Assembly (NCBI RefSeq): GCF_001428895.1 | Contig: NZ_LMJA01000030.1 | Span: 186,001-250,000 of the forward strand | Source: Mycobacterium sp. Root265 | Lineage (GTDB): Bacteria; Actinomycetota; Actinomycetes; Mycobacteriales; Mycobacteriaceae | Direction of reading: 5' to 3' | Length of the DNA stretch: 64,000 bases | Part shown: piece by piece, positions 56,840 through 64,000 of the stretch | Layout: every line of letters starts with the position of its first letter | How positions within the stretch are numbered: position 1 is the first letter of the stretch | Notes under the pieces: model-generated | What the model saw: the letters and a program-made list of their open reading frames with translations, nothing else | What the model was told of the DNA's origin: nothing | Database searches by the model: none | Position numbers and translations under genes: made by a program

Positions 56840-59497
56840 GTGACCGACAGCCCGCGTGACCGTGCCGATGCCCTCCCCAAGTCCTGGGAGCCGAGCGCGG
56901 TAGAAAGCGAGCTGTATCAGGGCTGGGTCGACGCCGGCTATTTCACTGCCGATCCCAAGAGTGACAAGCCCGCCTATTCGATCGTGCTGCCGCCGCCGAA
57001 TGTGACCGGCAGCCTGCACATGGGCCATGCGCTGGACCACACCCTGATGGATGCGCTGACCCGGCGCCGCCGCATGCAGGGCTACGAGGTGCTGTGGCTG
57101 CCGGGGATGGACCATGCCGGTATCGCCACCCAGTCGGTGGTGGAGAAGCAGCTCGCGGTCGACGGGAAGAACAAAGAGGAGTTCGGTCGCGAACTGTTCA
57201 TCGACAAGGTGTGGGACTGGAAGCGTGAATCCGGCGGCACCATCGGCGGGCAGATGCGCCGCCTCGGTGACGGCGTGGACTGGAGCCGCGACCGGTTCAC
57301 CATGGACGAGGGTCTGTCCCGCGCGGTGCGCACCATCTTCAAACGGCTCTACGACGCTGGGCTGATCTATCAGGCCGAACGGCTGGTCAACTGGTCCCCG
57401 GTACTGCAGACGGCCATCAGCGACCTCGAGGTCAAGTACGAGGACGTCGAGGGTGAACTGGTGTCGTTCCGGTACGGCTCCATGAAGGACGATGAGCCGC
57501 ACCTCGTGGTCGCCACCACCCGGCTGGAGACGATGCTCGGGGACACCGCCATCGCGGTGCACCCCGACGACGACCGCTACCGTGCCCTGGTCGGCCAGAC
57601 GTTGGCGCACCCGTTCCTGGACCGGCAGATCATCGTGGTGGCCGACGGCCACGTCGACCCCGAGTTCGGCACCGGCGCAGTCAAAGTCACCCCCGCCCAC
57701 GACCCGAACGACTTCGAGATCGGGGTGCGGCACAACTTGCCGATGCCGTCGATCCTGGACAAGGCCGGCGCCATCACCGGCACCGGGACCCGGTTCGACG
57801 GGATGGACCGCTTCGAGGCCCGCGTCGCGGTGCGCGAGGCGCTCGCGGCCGAGGGGCGCATCGTGGCCGAGAAGCGCCCGTACCTGCACAGCGTCGGGCA
57901 CTCCGAGCGCAGCGGCGAACCGATCGAGCCGCGGCTGAGCCTGCAGTGGTGGGTCAAGGTCGAATCGTTGGCCAAGGCCGCCGGTGACGCGGTGCGCAAC
58001 GGCGACACCGTGATTCACCCCGCCAGCCTGGAACCGCGCTGGTTCGCCTGGGTGGACAACATGCACGACTGGACCATTTCGCGGCAGCTGTGGTGGGGCC
58101 ACCGCATCCCGATCTGGCACGGGCCCGACGGGCAGCAGGTGTGCCTCGGTCCTGACGAGACCCCGCCCGAGGGCTGGGAGCAGGATCCCGACGTGCTGGA
58201 CACCTGGTTCTCCTCGGCGCTGTGGCCGTTCTCCACCATGGGCTGGCCCGAGCGCACACCCGAGCTCGAGAAGTTCTATCCGACAAGTGTTCTGGTCACC
58301 GGTTACGACATCTTGTTCTTCTGGGTGGCGCGCATGATGATGTTCGGCACCTTCGTGTCCGGCGATGGCACAGTGCCCGAGGGGGAAACCGGTCGGCCCC
58401 AGGTCCCGTTCCAGAACGTCTTCCTGCACGGGCTGATCCGCGACGAGTTCGGCCGCAAGATGAGCAAGTCCAAGGGCAACGGCATCGACCCGCTGGACTG
58501 GGTGGAGAAATTCGGTGCGGACGCGCTGCGCTTCACCCTGGCCCGCGGGGCGAGCCCAGGCGGGGACCTTTCCATCGGTGAGGATCACGCCCGGGCGTCG
58601 CGCAACTTCGCCACCAAGATCTTCAACGCGACGAAGTTCGCCTTGATGAACGGTGCGGAGCTGGCCCCACTGCCGGCACCCTCGGAGCTCACCGACGCCG
58701 ACCGCTGGATCCTCGGTCGGCTGGAAGAGGTTCGCGCCGAAGCCGATTCGGCTCTGGAGGGTTACGAGTTCAGCCGGGCCTGCGAGGCGATCTACCACTT
58801 CGCCTGGGACGAGTTCTGTGACTGGTACCTGGAGCTGGCCAAGGTGCAGTTCGGGCAGGACGACCATGCCACCCACACGGCCACGGTACTGGCCACGGTG
58901 CTGGACAGTCTGCTCAAGCTGCTCCATCCGGTGATGCCGTTCGTCACCGAGACGTTGTGGAAGACGCTCACCGACGGGGAGTCCATCGTCATCGCCGAAT
59001 GGCCGTCGCCATCCGGTGTCGCTGTGGACTCCGTTGCCACGCAACGCATCACCGATATGCAGAAGCTGATCACCGAGGTGCGCAGGTTCCGCAGCGACCA
59101 GGGTCTCAATGACCGGCAGCGGGTGCCGGCGAAGGTGGTCGGTATCGATGCCGTGGGTCTGGACGCCCAGTTGCCTGCGATCGCCGCGTTGGCCTGGCTC
59201 ACCGAGCCCGCGGACGGGTTCACCCCGTCGGCGGCCGTCGAGGTGCGGGTGACCGGGGGCACGGTGCTCGTCGAACTCGACACCTCGAGCACCGTCGACG
59301 TCGCTGCCGAACGCAAACGGCTGGAGAAGGATCTGGCCGCCGCGCAGAAGGAACTCGCCCAGACCGCAGGCAAACTCGGCAACGAGGCCTTCCTGGCGAA
59401 GGCGCCCGACGCGGTCGTCGACAAGATCAAGGCACGCCGGCAGTTGGCGGCCGAAGAGGTCGAGCGGATCACCGCCCGCCTCGCGGGTTTGCAATGA
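56840..59497 (+). CDS. valS: valyl-tRNA synthetase
   Basis: Class I aminoacyl-tRNA synthetase of 885 residues that charges tRNA-Val. The HIGH-type motif is HMGH at 60-63 within [19 protein letters not shown]. The KMSKS motif lies at 540-544 in [14 protein letters not shown]. The editing domain ([42 protein letters not shown]) and the C-terminal coiled-coil arm ending [16 protein letters not shown] are complete. Start is GTG at 56840 ([21 protein letters not shown]). It is followed by folC with an ATGA overlap, as in M. tuberculosis. Confidence 0.97.
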   Translation: MTDSPRDRADALPKSWEPSAVESELYQGWVDAGYFTADPKSDKPAYSIVLPPPNVTGSLHMGHALDHTLMDALTRRRRMQGYEVLWLPGMDHAGIATQSVVEKQLAVDGKNKEEFGRELFIDKVWDWKRESGGTIGGQMRRLGDGVDWSRDRFTMDEGLSRAVRTIFKRLYDAGLIYQAERLVNWSPVLQTAISDLEVKYEDVEGELVSFRYGSMKDDEPHLVVATTRLETMLGDTAIAVHPDDDRYRALVGQTLAHPFLDRQIIVVADGHVDPEFGTGAVKVTPAHDPNDFEIGVRHNLPMPSILDKAGAITGTGTRFDGMDRFEARVAVREALAAEGRIVAEKRPYLHSVGHSERSGEPIEPRLSLQWWVKVESLAKAAGDAVRNGDTVIHPASLEPRWFAWVDNMHDWTISRQLWWGHRIPIWHGPDGQQVCLGPDETPPEGWEQDPDVLDTWFSSALWPFSTMGWPERTPELEKFYPTSVLVTGYDILFFWVARMMMFGTFVSGDGTVPEGETGRPQVPFQNVFLHGLIRDEFGRKMSKSKGNGIDPLDWVEKFGADALRFTLARGASPGGDLSIGEDHARASRNFATKIFNATKFALMNGAELAPLPAPSELTDADRWILGRLEEVRAEADSALEGYEFSRACEAIYHFAWDEFCDWYLELAKVQFGQDDHATHTATVLATVLDSLLKLLHPVMPFVTETLWKTLTDGESIVIAEWPSPSGVAVDSVATQRITDMQKLITEVRRFRSDQGLNDRQRVPAKVVGIDAVGLDAQLPAIAALAWLTEPADGFTPSAAVEVRVTGGTVLVELDTSSTVDVAAERKRLEKDLAAAQKELAQTAGKLGNEAFLAKAPDAVVDKIKARRQLAAEEVERITARLAGLQ

Positions 59498-60897
59498 CCC
59501 AACCCGCACCGGACGAGATCGCGGCGCTGCTGCAGGTCGAGCATCTGCTCGACCAGCGGTGGCCCGAGACCAAGATCGAGCCCAGCACCACCCGCATCTC
59601 CGCACTGCTGGAGTTGCTCGGCTCACCACAGCGCAACTATCCGGCGATCCACATCGCCGGCACCAACGGCAAGACCTCGGTGGCCCGCATCGTCGATGCC
59701 CTGCTGACCGCACTGCACCGGCGCACCGGGCGCACCGTGAGCCCGCACCTGCAGTCGGCGGTCGAGCGCATCTCCATCGACGGCAAACCGATCACTCCGG
59801 CCCAGTACGTCGAGACCTACCGGGAGATCGAACCGTTCATCGAGTTGGTGGACCAGCAGTCCGAGGCGGCCGGTGGTCCGCGCATGAGCAAGTTCGAGGT
59901 GCTCACCGCGATGGCCTTCGCCGCGTTCGCCGACGCGCCGATCGATGTGGCGGTGGTGGAGACCGGGCTGGGTGGGCGCTGGGACGCCACCAATGTGATC
60001 GCCGCGCCGGTCGCGGTGATCACCCCGATCGGGCTGGACCACACCGACTATCTCGGTGACACGATCGCCGAGATCGCCGGGGAGAAGGCCGGAATCATCA
60101 TCAAGGCCGAGGACGACCTGGTTCCCGTCGATACCGTGGCGATCATCGGCCGGCAGGTCCCCGAGGCGATGGAAGTGCTGATGGCGGAGGCCGTGCGCGC
60201 CGATGCCGCGGTGGCGCGCGAGGATTCGGAGTTCGCGGTGCTGGAACGCCACGTCGCCATCGGCGGTCAGCTGCTGACCCTGCAGGGCCTGGGCGGGGTG
60301 TACCCGGAGATTTTCCTGCCGCTGCACGGTGAGCACCAGGCGCACAACGCCGTGCTCGCGCTGGCCGCGGTCGAGGCGTTCTTCGGGGCCGGCGCCGACC
60401 GTCAGCTCGATGTCGACGCGGTGCGCACCGGCTTCGCCTCGGTGAGCAGTCCAGGCCGGCTGGAGCGGGTGCGCAGCGCGCCGACGGTGTTCATCGATGC
60501 CGCCCACAACCCGGCGGGCGCCGCGGCGCTGAGCCAGGCCCTGGGCGACGAGTTCGATTTCCGCTATCTGGTCGGCGTCGTGTCGGTGATGGCGGACAAG
60601 GACGTCGACGGCATCCTCGCGGCCCTGGAGCCGGCCTTCGACATGATTGTGGTGACCGACAACGGTTCACCCAGGGCGATGGACGTGGAACTACTCGCCG
60701 CCAAGGCCGAGGAACGATTCGGCCCGGAACGGGTGGTCGTGGCCGCCGCGCTACCCGATGCCATCGAGACCGCGACGGCTCTGGTCGAAGAATCGGGCAA
60801 TGACGGCGAAGGATATTCGGGGAGCGGCATGGTCATCACCGGTTCGGTCGTCACGGCGGGTGCAGCGCGCACCCTGTTCGGCCGGGACCCGCAATGA
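59494..60897 (+). CDS. folC: folylpolyglutamate/dihydrofolate synthase FolC
   Basis: Mur-ligase-family enzyme of 467 residues that adds glutamate to dihydropteroate and folates. The P-loop GTNGKT is at 56-61. [58 protein letters not shown] and [18 protein letters not shown] carry metal and substrate sites. The start overlaps the valS stop and the end overlaps the next gene, giving a compact valS-folC-DUF4233 transcript. Confidence 0.96.
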   Translation: MTQPAPDEIAALLQVEHLLDQRWPETKIEPSTTRISALLELLGSPQRNYPAIHIAGTNGKTSVARIVDALLTALHRRTGRTVSPHLQSAVERISIDGKPITPAQYVETYREIEPFIELVDQQSEAAGGPRMSKFEVLTAMAFAAFADAPIDVAVVETGLGGRWDATNVIAAPVAVITPIGLDHTDYLGDTIAEIAGEKAGIIIKAEDDLVPVDTVAIIGRQVPEAMEVLMAEAVRADAAVAREDSEFAVLERHVAIGGQLLTLQGLGGVYPEIFLPLHGEHQAHNAVLALAAVEAFFGAGADRQLDVDAVRTGFASVSSPGRLERVRSAPTVFIDAAHNPAGAAALSQALGDEFDFRYLVGVVSVMADKDVDGILAALEPAFDMIVVTDNGSPRAMDVELLAAKAEERFGPERVVVAAALPDAIETATALVEESGNDGEGYSGSGMVITGSVVTAGAARTLFGRDPQ

Positions 60898-61337
60898 GCA
60901 CCGCACCGGGCGGGGATGTGCCCGATCCCGACGCGACACCGCAGGCGCCGGTTCCCGGCGACCCGTGGCGCAGCTTCCGCGGCATCATGGCCGCCGCGCT
61001 GATCCTGGAGGCCATCGTCGTGCTGCTGGCCCTGCCGGTGGTGTCGGCGGGGGAGAACGGTCTGACCGCGCTGAGCGGAACGTTCCTGATCGGCATGGCG
61101 GTGGTGCTGGTGCTGATGTCCGGGGTGCAGGGCAGGCCCGGCATCATCTGGGTGAACCTCGGGATCCAGGCGGTGTTCATCGCCGGTGCGCTGATCCACG
61201 GCGCGATCGGGTTCATCGGCGTGGTCTTCGCCGGGGTGTGGGCGCTGATGATCTACCTGCGTAGCGAGGTCAAACGCCGTCAGGACCGCGGCCTGCTGCC
61301 CTTTCAGCAGGCTGCTCCGCCACCCGAGCGGGACTAG
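60894..61337 (+). CDS. DUF4233-family membrane protein (Rv2446c homologue)
   Basis: Integral membrane protein of 147 residues with four hydrophobic segments: IMAAALILEAIVVLLALPVV, FLIGMAVVLVLMSGV, IWVNLGIQAVFIAGALIHGAI and IGVVFAGVWALMIYL. A hydrophilic N-terminal tail (about 25 residues) and a basic C-terminus follow the DUF4233 plan. The ATG overlaps the folC stop (ATGA). Function is unknown, but the position between folC and ndk is conserved in mycobacteria. Confidence 0.9.
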   Translation: MSTAPGGDVPDPDATPQAPVPGDPWRSFRGIMAAALILEAIVVLLALPVVSAGENGLTALSGTFLIGMAVVLVLMSGVQGRPGIIWVNLGIQAVFIAGALIHGAIGFIGVVFAGVWALMIYLRSEVKRRQDRGLLPFQQAAPPPERD

Positions 61338-61364
61338 TCATTACTGCCCGGTAGGCTGTGCGCC

Positions 61365-61784
61365 GTGACTGAGCGGACCCTTGTTTTGATCAAGCCTGAC
61401 GGCGTACAGCGGCACCTGATCGGTGAGATCATCGGCCGGATCGAGCGCAAGGGGCTGACGTTTGCCGCTCTCGAACTCAAGGTCGTCTCCGACGACCTCG
61501 CCCGGCAGCATTACGCCGAGCACGACGGCAAGCCGTTCTTCGGTTCGCTGCTCGAATTCATCACCTCCGGTCCGGTGGTGGCCGCGGTCGTCGAGGGCCC
61601 GCGTGCCATCGCGGCCTTCCGTCAGATCGCCGGCGGGACCGATCCGGTGGAGAAGGCGACCCCCGGCACCATCCGTGGTGACCTGGCACTTGTCACCCAG
61701 GACAATCTGGTTCACGGCTCCGATTCGCCCGAGTCGGCGGCCCGTGAAATCGCCCTCTGGTTCCCGGAACTGACCGGCGCTTAA
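61365..61784 (+). CDS. ndk: nucleoside diphosphate kinase
   Basis: Transfers phosphate between nucleoside tri- and diphosphates through a phosphohistidine. The protein has 139 residues with [29 protein letters not shown] at the N-terminus. The catalytic His117 is in [20 protein letters not shown]. The start is GTG at 61365. Size and active site are standard for the family. Confidence 0.97.
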   Translation: MTERTLVLIKPDGVQRHLIGEIIGRIERKGLTFAALELKVVSDDLARQHYAEHDGKPFFGSLLEFITSGPVVAAVVEGPRAIAAFRQIAGGTDPVEKATPGTIRGDLALVTQDNLVHGSDSPESAAREIALWFPELTGA

Positions 61785-61795
61785 CCCCACGTTCT

Positions 61796-61826
61796 CACCG
61801 CTTCGTCAGATTCTGGCGAGCGGTGT
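61796..61826 (+). terminator. hairpin after ndk
   Basis: CACCGCT(T)CG pairs with CGAGCGGTG over nine base pairs with one bulged T and an 11-nt loop. It starts 12 bp after the ndk stop. It may terminate ndk transcription before the rne leader. Confidence 0.5.
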
Positions 61827-61964
61827 GGGATACTTACCCCGGGAGACCGGCGCCACAACAGGGTCGGTCACCCGGATGAAGACTTCGACGAGCGCGACCA
61901 TCGCGTTAGCGGTGCGGCGCCAGAGCGTCCAGCCATCATTCAGCCAGGCGCCGAGTTTGTTCAT
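61806..61964 (-). CDS. possible small antisense protein in the rne leader (YggT-like end)
   Basis: A 52-codon frame on the minus strand runs from ATG at 61964 to TGA at 61806, opposite the rne leader. Its codons are strongly biased to G or C at the third position. The segment AMVALVEVFIRVTDPVVAPVSR resembles the membrane-helix-plus-TDP motif of YggT-family proteins. There is no clear ribosome-binding site, and the frame belongs to a longer open frame antisense to rne. It could be a remnant, a real small protein or coincidence. Confidence 0.25.
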   Translation of the reverse strand: MNKLGAWLNDGWTLWRRTANAMVALVEVFIRVTDPVVAPVSRGKYPTPLARI

Positions 61965-62079
61965 CGCGAACCGCTCGGGGCGAGACCATAACAAGTTCGG
62001 GAGAAGCTCCCCGGACCCATAGCGGAAGCCCTCGCGTGGCCGCGTCATTACGACGCGCCCGGGGGCTTGAGGAGAATTT

Positions 62080-64000
62080 GTGGCCGAAGATGCCCCTACC
62101 CAAGACCTGTCCGAGAACACCCAGAGCAGCGAAGAGTTGCCCGCGAAGCTGAGAGTCCACTCTCTGGCCCGCGTGCTGGGAACCACCAGTAAGCGCATCG
62201 TCGATGCACTCGCCGAGTTGGACGGTCGCGCGCGCAGCCCACACTCGACGGTCGAGCGGGCCCAGGCCGAACAGGTCCGCGAGGTCCTCAACGCCGAAGC
62301 CGCCGCATCCGCGGTCGAGGTCCCGGCCACCGACACCCCGGCGGACGTCGCAGCCCCGGAGCCGCCGGTGGCCGAGACGCCCGCCGCGGAGGCGCCGGCC
62401 GCCGAGCCGGAGCCCGCGCAGCCGGTCGTCGAGGAGCCCGAGTCCCGGCTGCTGCTGGAGGCCCCGCCGGTCGCCGAGGCGGCTGACGAGGATGCCGAGA
62501 AGTCCGCTGAACCCGCGCCGTACCTGCCGCTGTTCGTGGCGCCGCAGCCGGTCACGGCGTTCAAGCCGCGTCCGGTACCCGTACCCGACGACGTCGATGA
62601 CGCCGACGACGACACCGACGAAGCCGACAGCGCTGACGGTGACGATGCCGGCGACGATGACCAGTCCGAACGGCCCGCCGCCCGGCGGCGTCGCCGTGGC
62701 CGCCGTGGCCGTGGCCGTGGACGCGGTGAGCAGAGCGCCGAGGACGGCGAAGACGCCGATGACGACGCCGCGACCGATGGCGCCGAGCAGGCCGGTTCCG
62801 AGGATTCCGATGGCGAGGATTCCGAGGGCGAGGACAACGATTCCGATGATGACGGCGGTGAGGACGGCACGGGCTCGGAGGCGGGCAGCCGTCGCCGTCG
62901 ACGTCGCCGCCGCCGCAAGTCGGGTGCGGGCGACTCCGACGAGGCCGTGGCACCCGACGATCCGCCCAACACCGTCGTGCACGAGCGTGCCCCCAGGGAG
63001 AAGGCGGCCAAGGCCGGCCGCGACCCCGACGAGATCCAGGGCATCTCCGGGTCCACCCGGCTGGAAGCCAAGCGTCAGCGTCGCCGCGATGGCCGCGACG
63101 CCGGCCGCCGGCGTCCGCCGATCCTGAGCGAGGCCGAGTTCCTGGCCCGCCGCGAAGCCGTCGAACGCACCATGATCGTGCGGGACAAGATCCGCACCGA
63201 ACCGCCGCACGAGGGCGCCCGCTACACCCAGATCGCGGTCCTCGAGGACGGCGTCGTGGTCGAGCACTTCGTCACCTCGGCCGCCTCGGCCTCGCTGGTC
63301 GGAAACATCTATCTCGGCATCGTGCAGAACGTGCTGCCCTCGATGGAGGCGGCGTTCGTCGACATCGGCCGTGGCCGCAACGGCGTGCTGTACGCCGGTG
63401 AGGTCAACTGGGAGGCCGCCGGTCTCGGTGGTGCCCAGCGCAAGATCGAACAGGCCCTCAAGCCCGGCGACTACGTCGTCGTCCAGGTCAGCAAGGACCC
63501 GGTCGGCCACAAGGGTGCCCGGCTCACCACGCAGGTCTCGCTGGCCGGCCGCTACCTGGTGTACGTGCCGGGTGCGTCCTCGACGGGGATCAGCCGCAAG
63601 CTGCCCGACACCGAACGCCAGCGCCTCAAGGAGATCCTGCGCGAGGTCGTCCCGGCCGGAGCCGGCGTGATCATCCGCACCGCGTCCGAGGGCGTCAAGG
63701 AAGACGACATCCGCTCGGACGTGAACCGGTTGCAGGAGCGCTGGACAGAGATCGAGGCCAACGCCGCCGAGGTCACCAAGAAGAAGGCCGGCGCCGCGAT
63801 AGCGCTCTACGAAGAGCCCGATGTGCTGGTCAAGGTCATCCGCGACCTGTTCAACGAGGACTTCTCCGGTTTGATCGTGTCCGGCGACGATGCCTGGAAA
63901 ACCATCAGTGACTACGTGAATGCCGTTGCGCCGGAACTGGTTCCGCGGATGACCAAGTACGAGCCGAGCGCGCCCGACGGCCCGGATGTGTTCGCGGTGC
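62080..64000 (+). CDS. rne: ribonuclease E/G (partial, continues beyond the window)
   Basis: Endoribonuclease of the RNA degradation machinery; 640 codons are present and the C-terminus is missing. Start is GTG at 62080 after GAGGAG. An N-terminal IF2N-like segment (LRVHSLARVLGTTSKRIVDALAELDG) is followed by a Pro/Ala/Glu region. A long acidic and Arg-rich disordered stretch lies at about 185-300. The catalytic core then begins with an S1-type domain (GNIYLGIVQNVLPSMEAAFVDIGRGRNGVLY at about 408-438) and the DNase-I-like part (KLPDTERQRLKEILREVVPAGAGVIIRTASEG). The long N-terminal extension is usual for actinobacterial RNase E. Confidence 0.95.
   Translation, partial: MAEDAPTQDLSENTQSSEELPAKLRVHSLARVLGTTSKRIVDALAELDGRARSPHSTVERAQAEQVREVLNAEAAASAVEVPATDTPADVAAPEPPVAETPAAEAPAAEPEPAQPVVEEPESRLLLEAPPVAEAADEDAEKSAEPAPYLPLFVAPQPVTAFKPRPVPVPDDVDDADDDTDEADSADGDDAGDDDQSERPAARRRRRGRRGRGRGRGEQSAEDGEDADDDAATDGAEQAGSEDSDGEDSEGEDNDSDDDGGEDGTGSEAGSRRRRRRRRRKSGAGDSDEAVAPDDPPNTVVHERAPREKAAKAGRDPDEIQGISGSTRLEAKRQRRRDGRDAGRRRPPILSEAEFLARREAVERTMIVRDKIRTEPPHEGARYTQIAVLEDGVVVEHFVTSAASASLVGNIYLGIVQNVLPSMEAAFVDIGRGRNGVLYAGEVNWEAAGLGGAQRKIEQALKPGDYVVVQVSKDPVGHKGARLTTQVSLAGRYLVYVPGASSTGISRKLPDTERQRLKEILREVVPAGAGVIIRTASEGVKEDDIRSDVNRLQERWTEIEANAAEVTKKKAGAAIALYEEPDVLVKVIRDLFNEDFSGLIVSGDDAWKTISDYVNAVAPELVPRMTKYEPSAPDGPDVFAV

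Noticed and set aside
56768-59713. Minus-strand open frame of 981 codons opposite valS
   Set aside because: Shadow of the valyl-tRNA synthetase gene; no homologous segments and no ribosome-binding site.

Overview
The window is high-GC actinobacterial DNA, almost certainly from a rapid-growing mycobacterium (Mycolicibacterium type). The right part carries the gene order known from M. tuberculosis as korA-korB-mobA, rpfE, Rv2449c, valS, folC, Rv2446c, ndk, rne. TTG/GTG starts, four-base stop/start overlaps and a GjpA-like envelope protein fit the same group. No tRNA, rRNA, CRISPR array, transposase or phage gene was seen.

Layout. 1-5.4 kb: the end of an unknown gene, a beta-propeller lipoprotein, a type III glutamine synthetase and an acyl-activating FadD enzyme. 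5.6-40.6 kb: a roughly 35-kb cyclitol/sugar catabolic island. Its core is a nine-gene leftward inositol operon, iolC, Cgl0159-type aldolase, iolB, iolD, iolE, iolG, iolH-like, mmsA (damaged) and a TIM-barrel gene. A GntR regulator (IolR type) is divergent from it. An ABC importer (binding protein, permease, ATPase) lies at 22.7-25.6 kb. Around this core sit satellite modules that pair Gfo/Idh/MocA dehydrogenases (eight in all) with TIM-barrel isomerase/dehydratase-like proteins (six in all). Three of these modules have their own LacI regulator. One satellite (26.9-32.6 kb) adds an orphan binding protein, an aldo/keto reductase, a zinc alcohol dehydrogenase and an SRPBCC protein. Another (34.6-40.6 kb) adds a phytanoyl-CoA-dioxygenase-like enzyme and a PfkB kinase. 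A GjpA-like envelope protein lies between these two.

40.9-64 kb: 2-oxoacid:ferredoxin oxidoreductase (korAB), mobA, two tandem resuscitation-promoting factor genes, then a nitrogen-related insert. The insert holds an FAD monooxygenase, a three-gene dimethylamine-monooxygenase-like operon and an ammonium transporter with a small membrane protein. It is followed by a lipoprotein, an S9 peptidase and the conserved block up to the truncated rne.

How the parts work together. The ABC importer should bring in inositol. IolG oxidises it, and IolE, IolD, IolB, IolC, the aldolase and MmsA take it to central metabolism. The sequence TTTGTCCTGAC occurs exactly three times, each time upstream of an island gene or operon, and is proposed as the IolR operator. 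Distinct palindromes beside two LacI genes suggest that each satellite answers to its own substrate. GlnR-like boxes in front of the dimethylamine operon and amt suggest nitrogen control of that insert. The most notable anomaly is mmsA, which carries both an apparent frameshifting deletion and a 15-bp tandem duplication.
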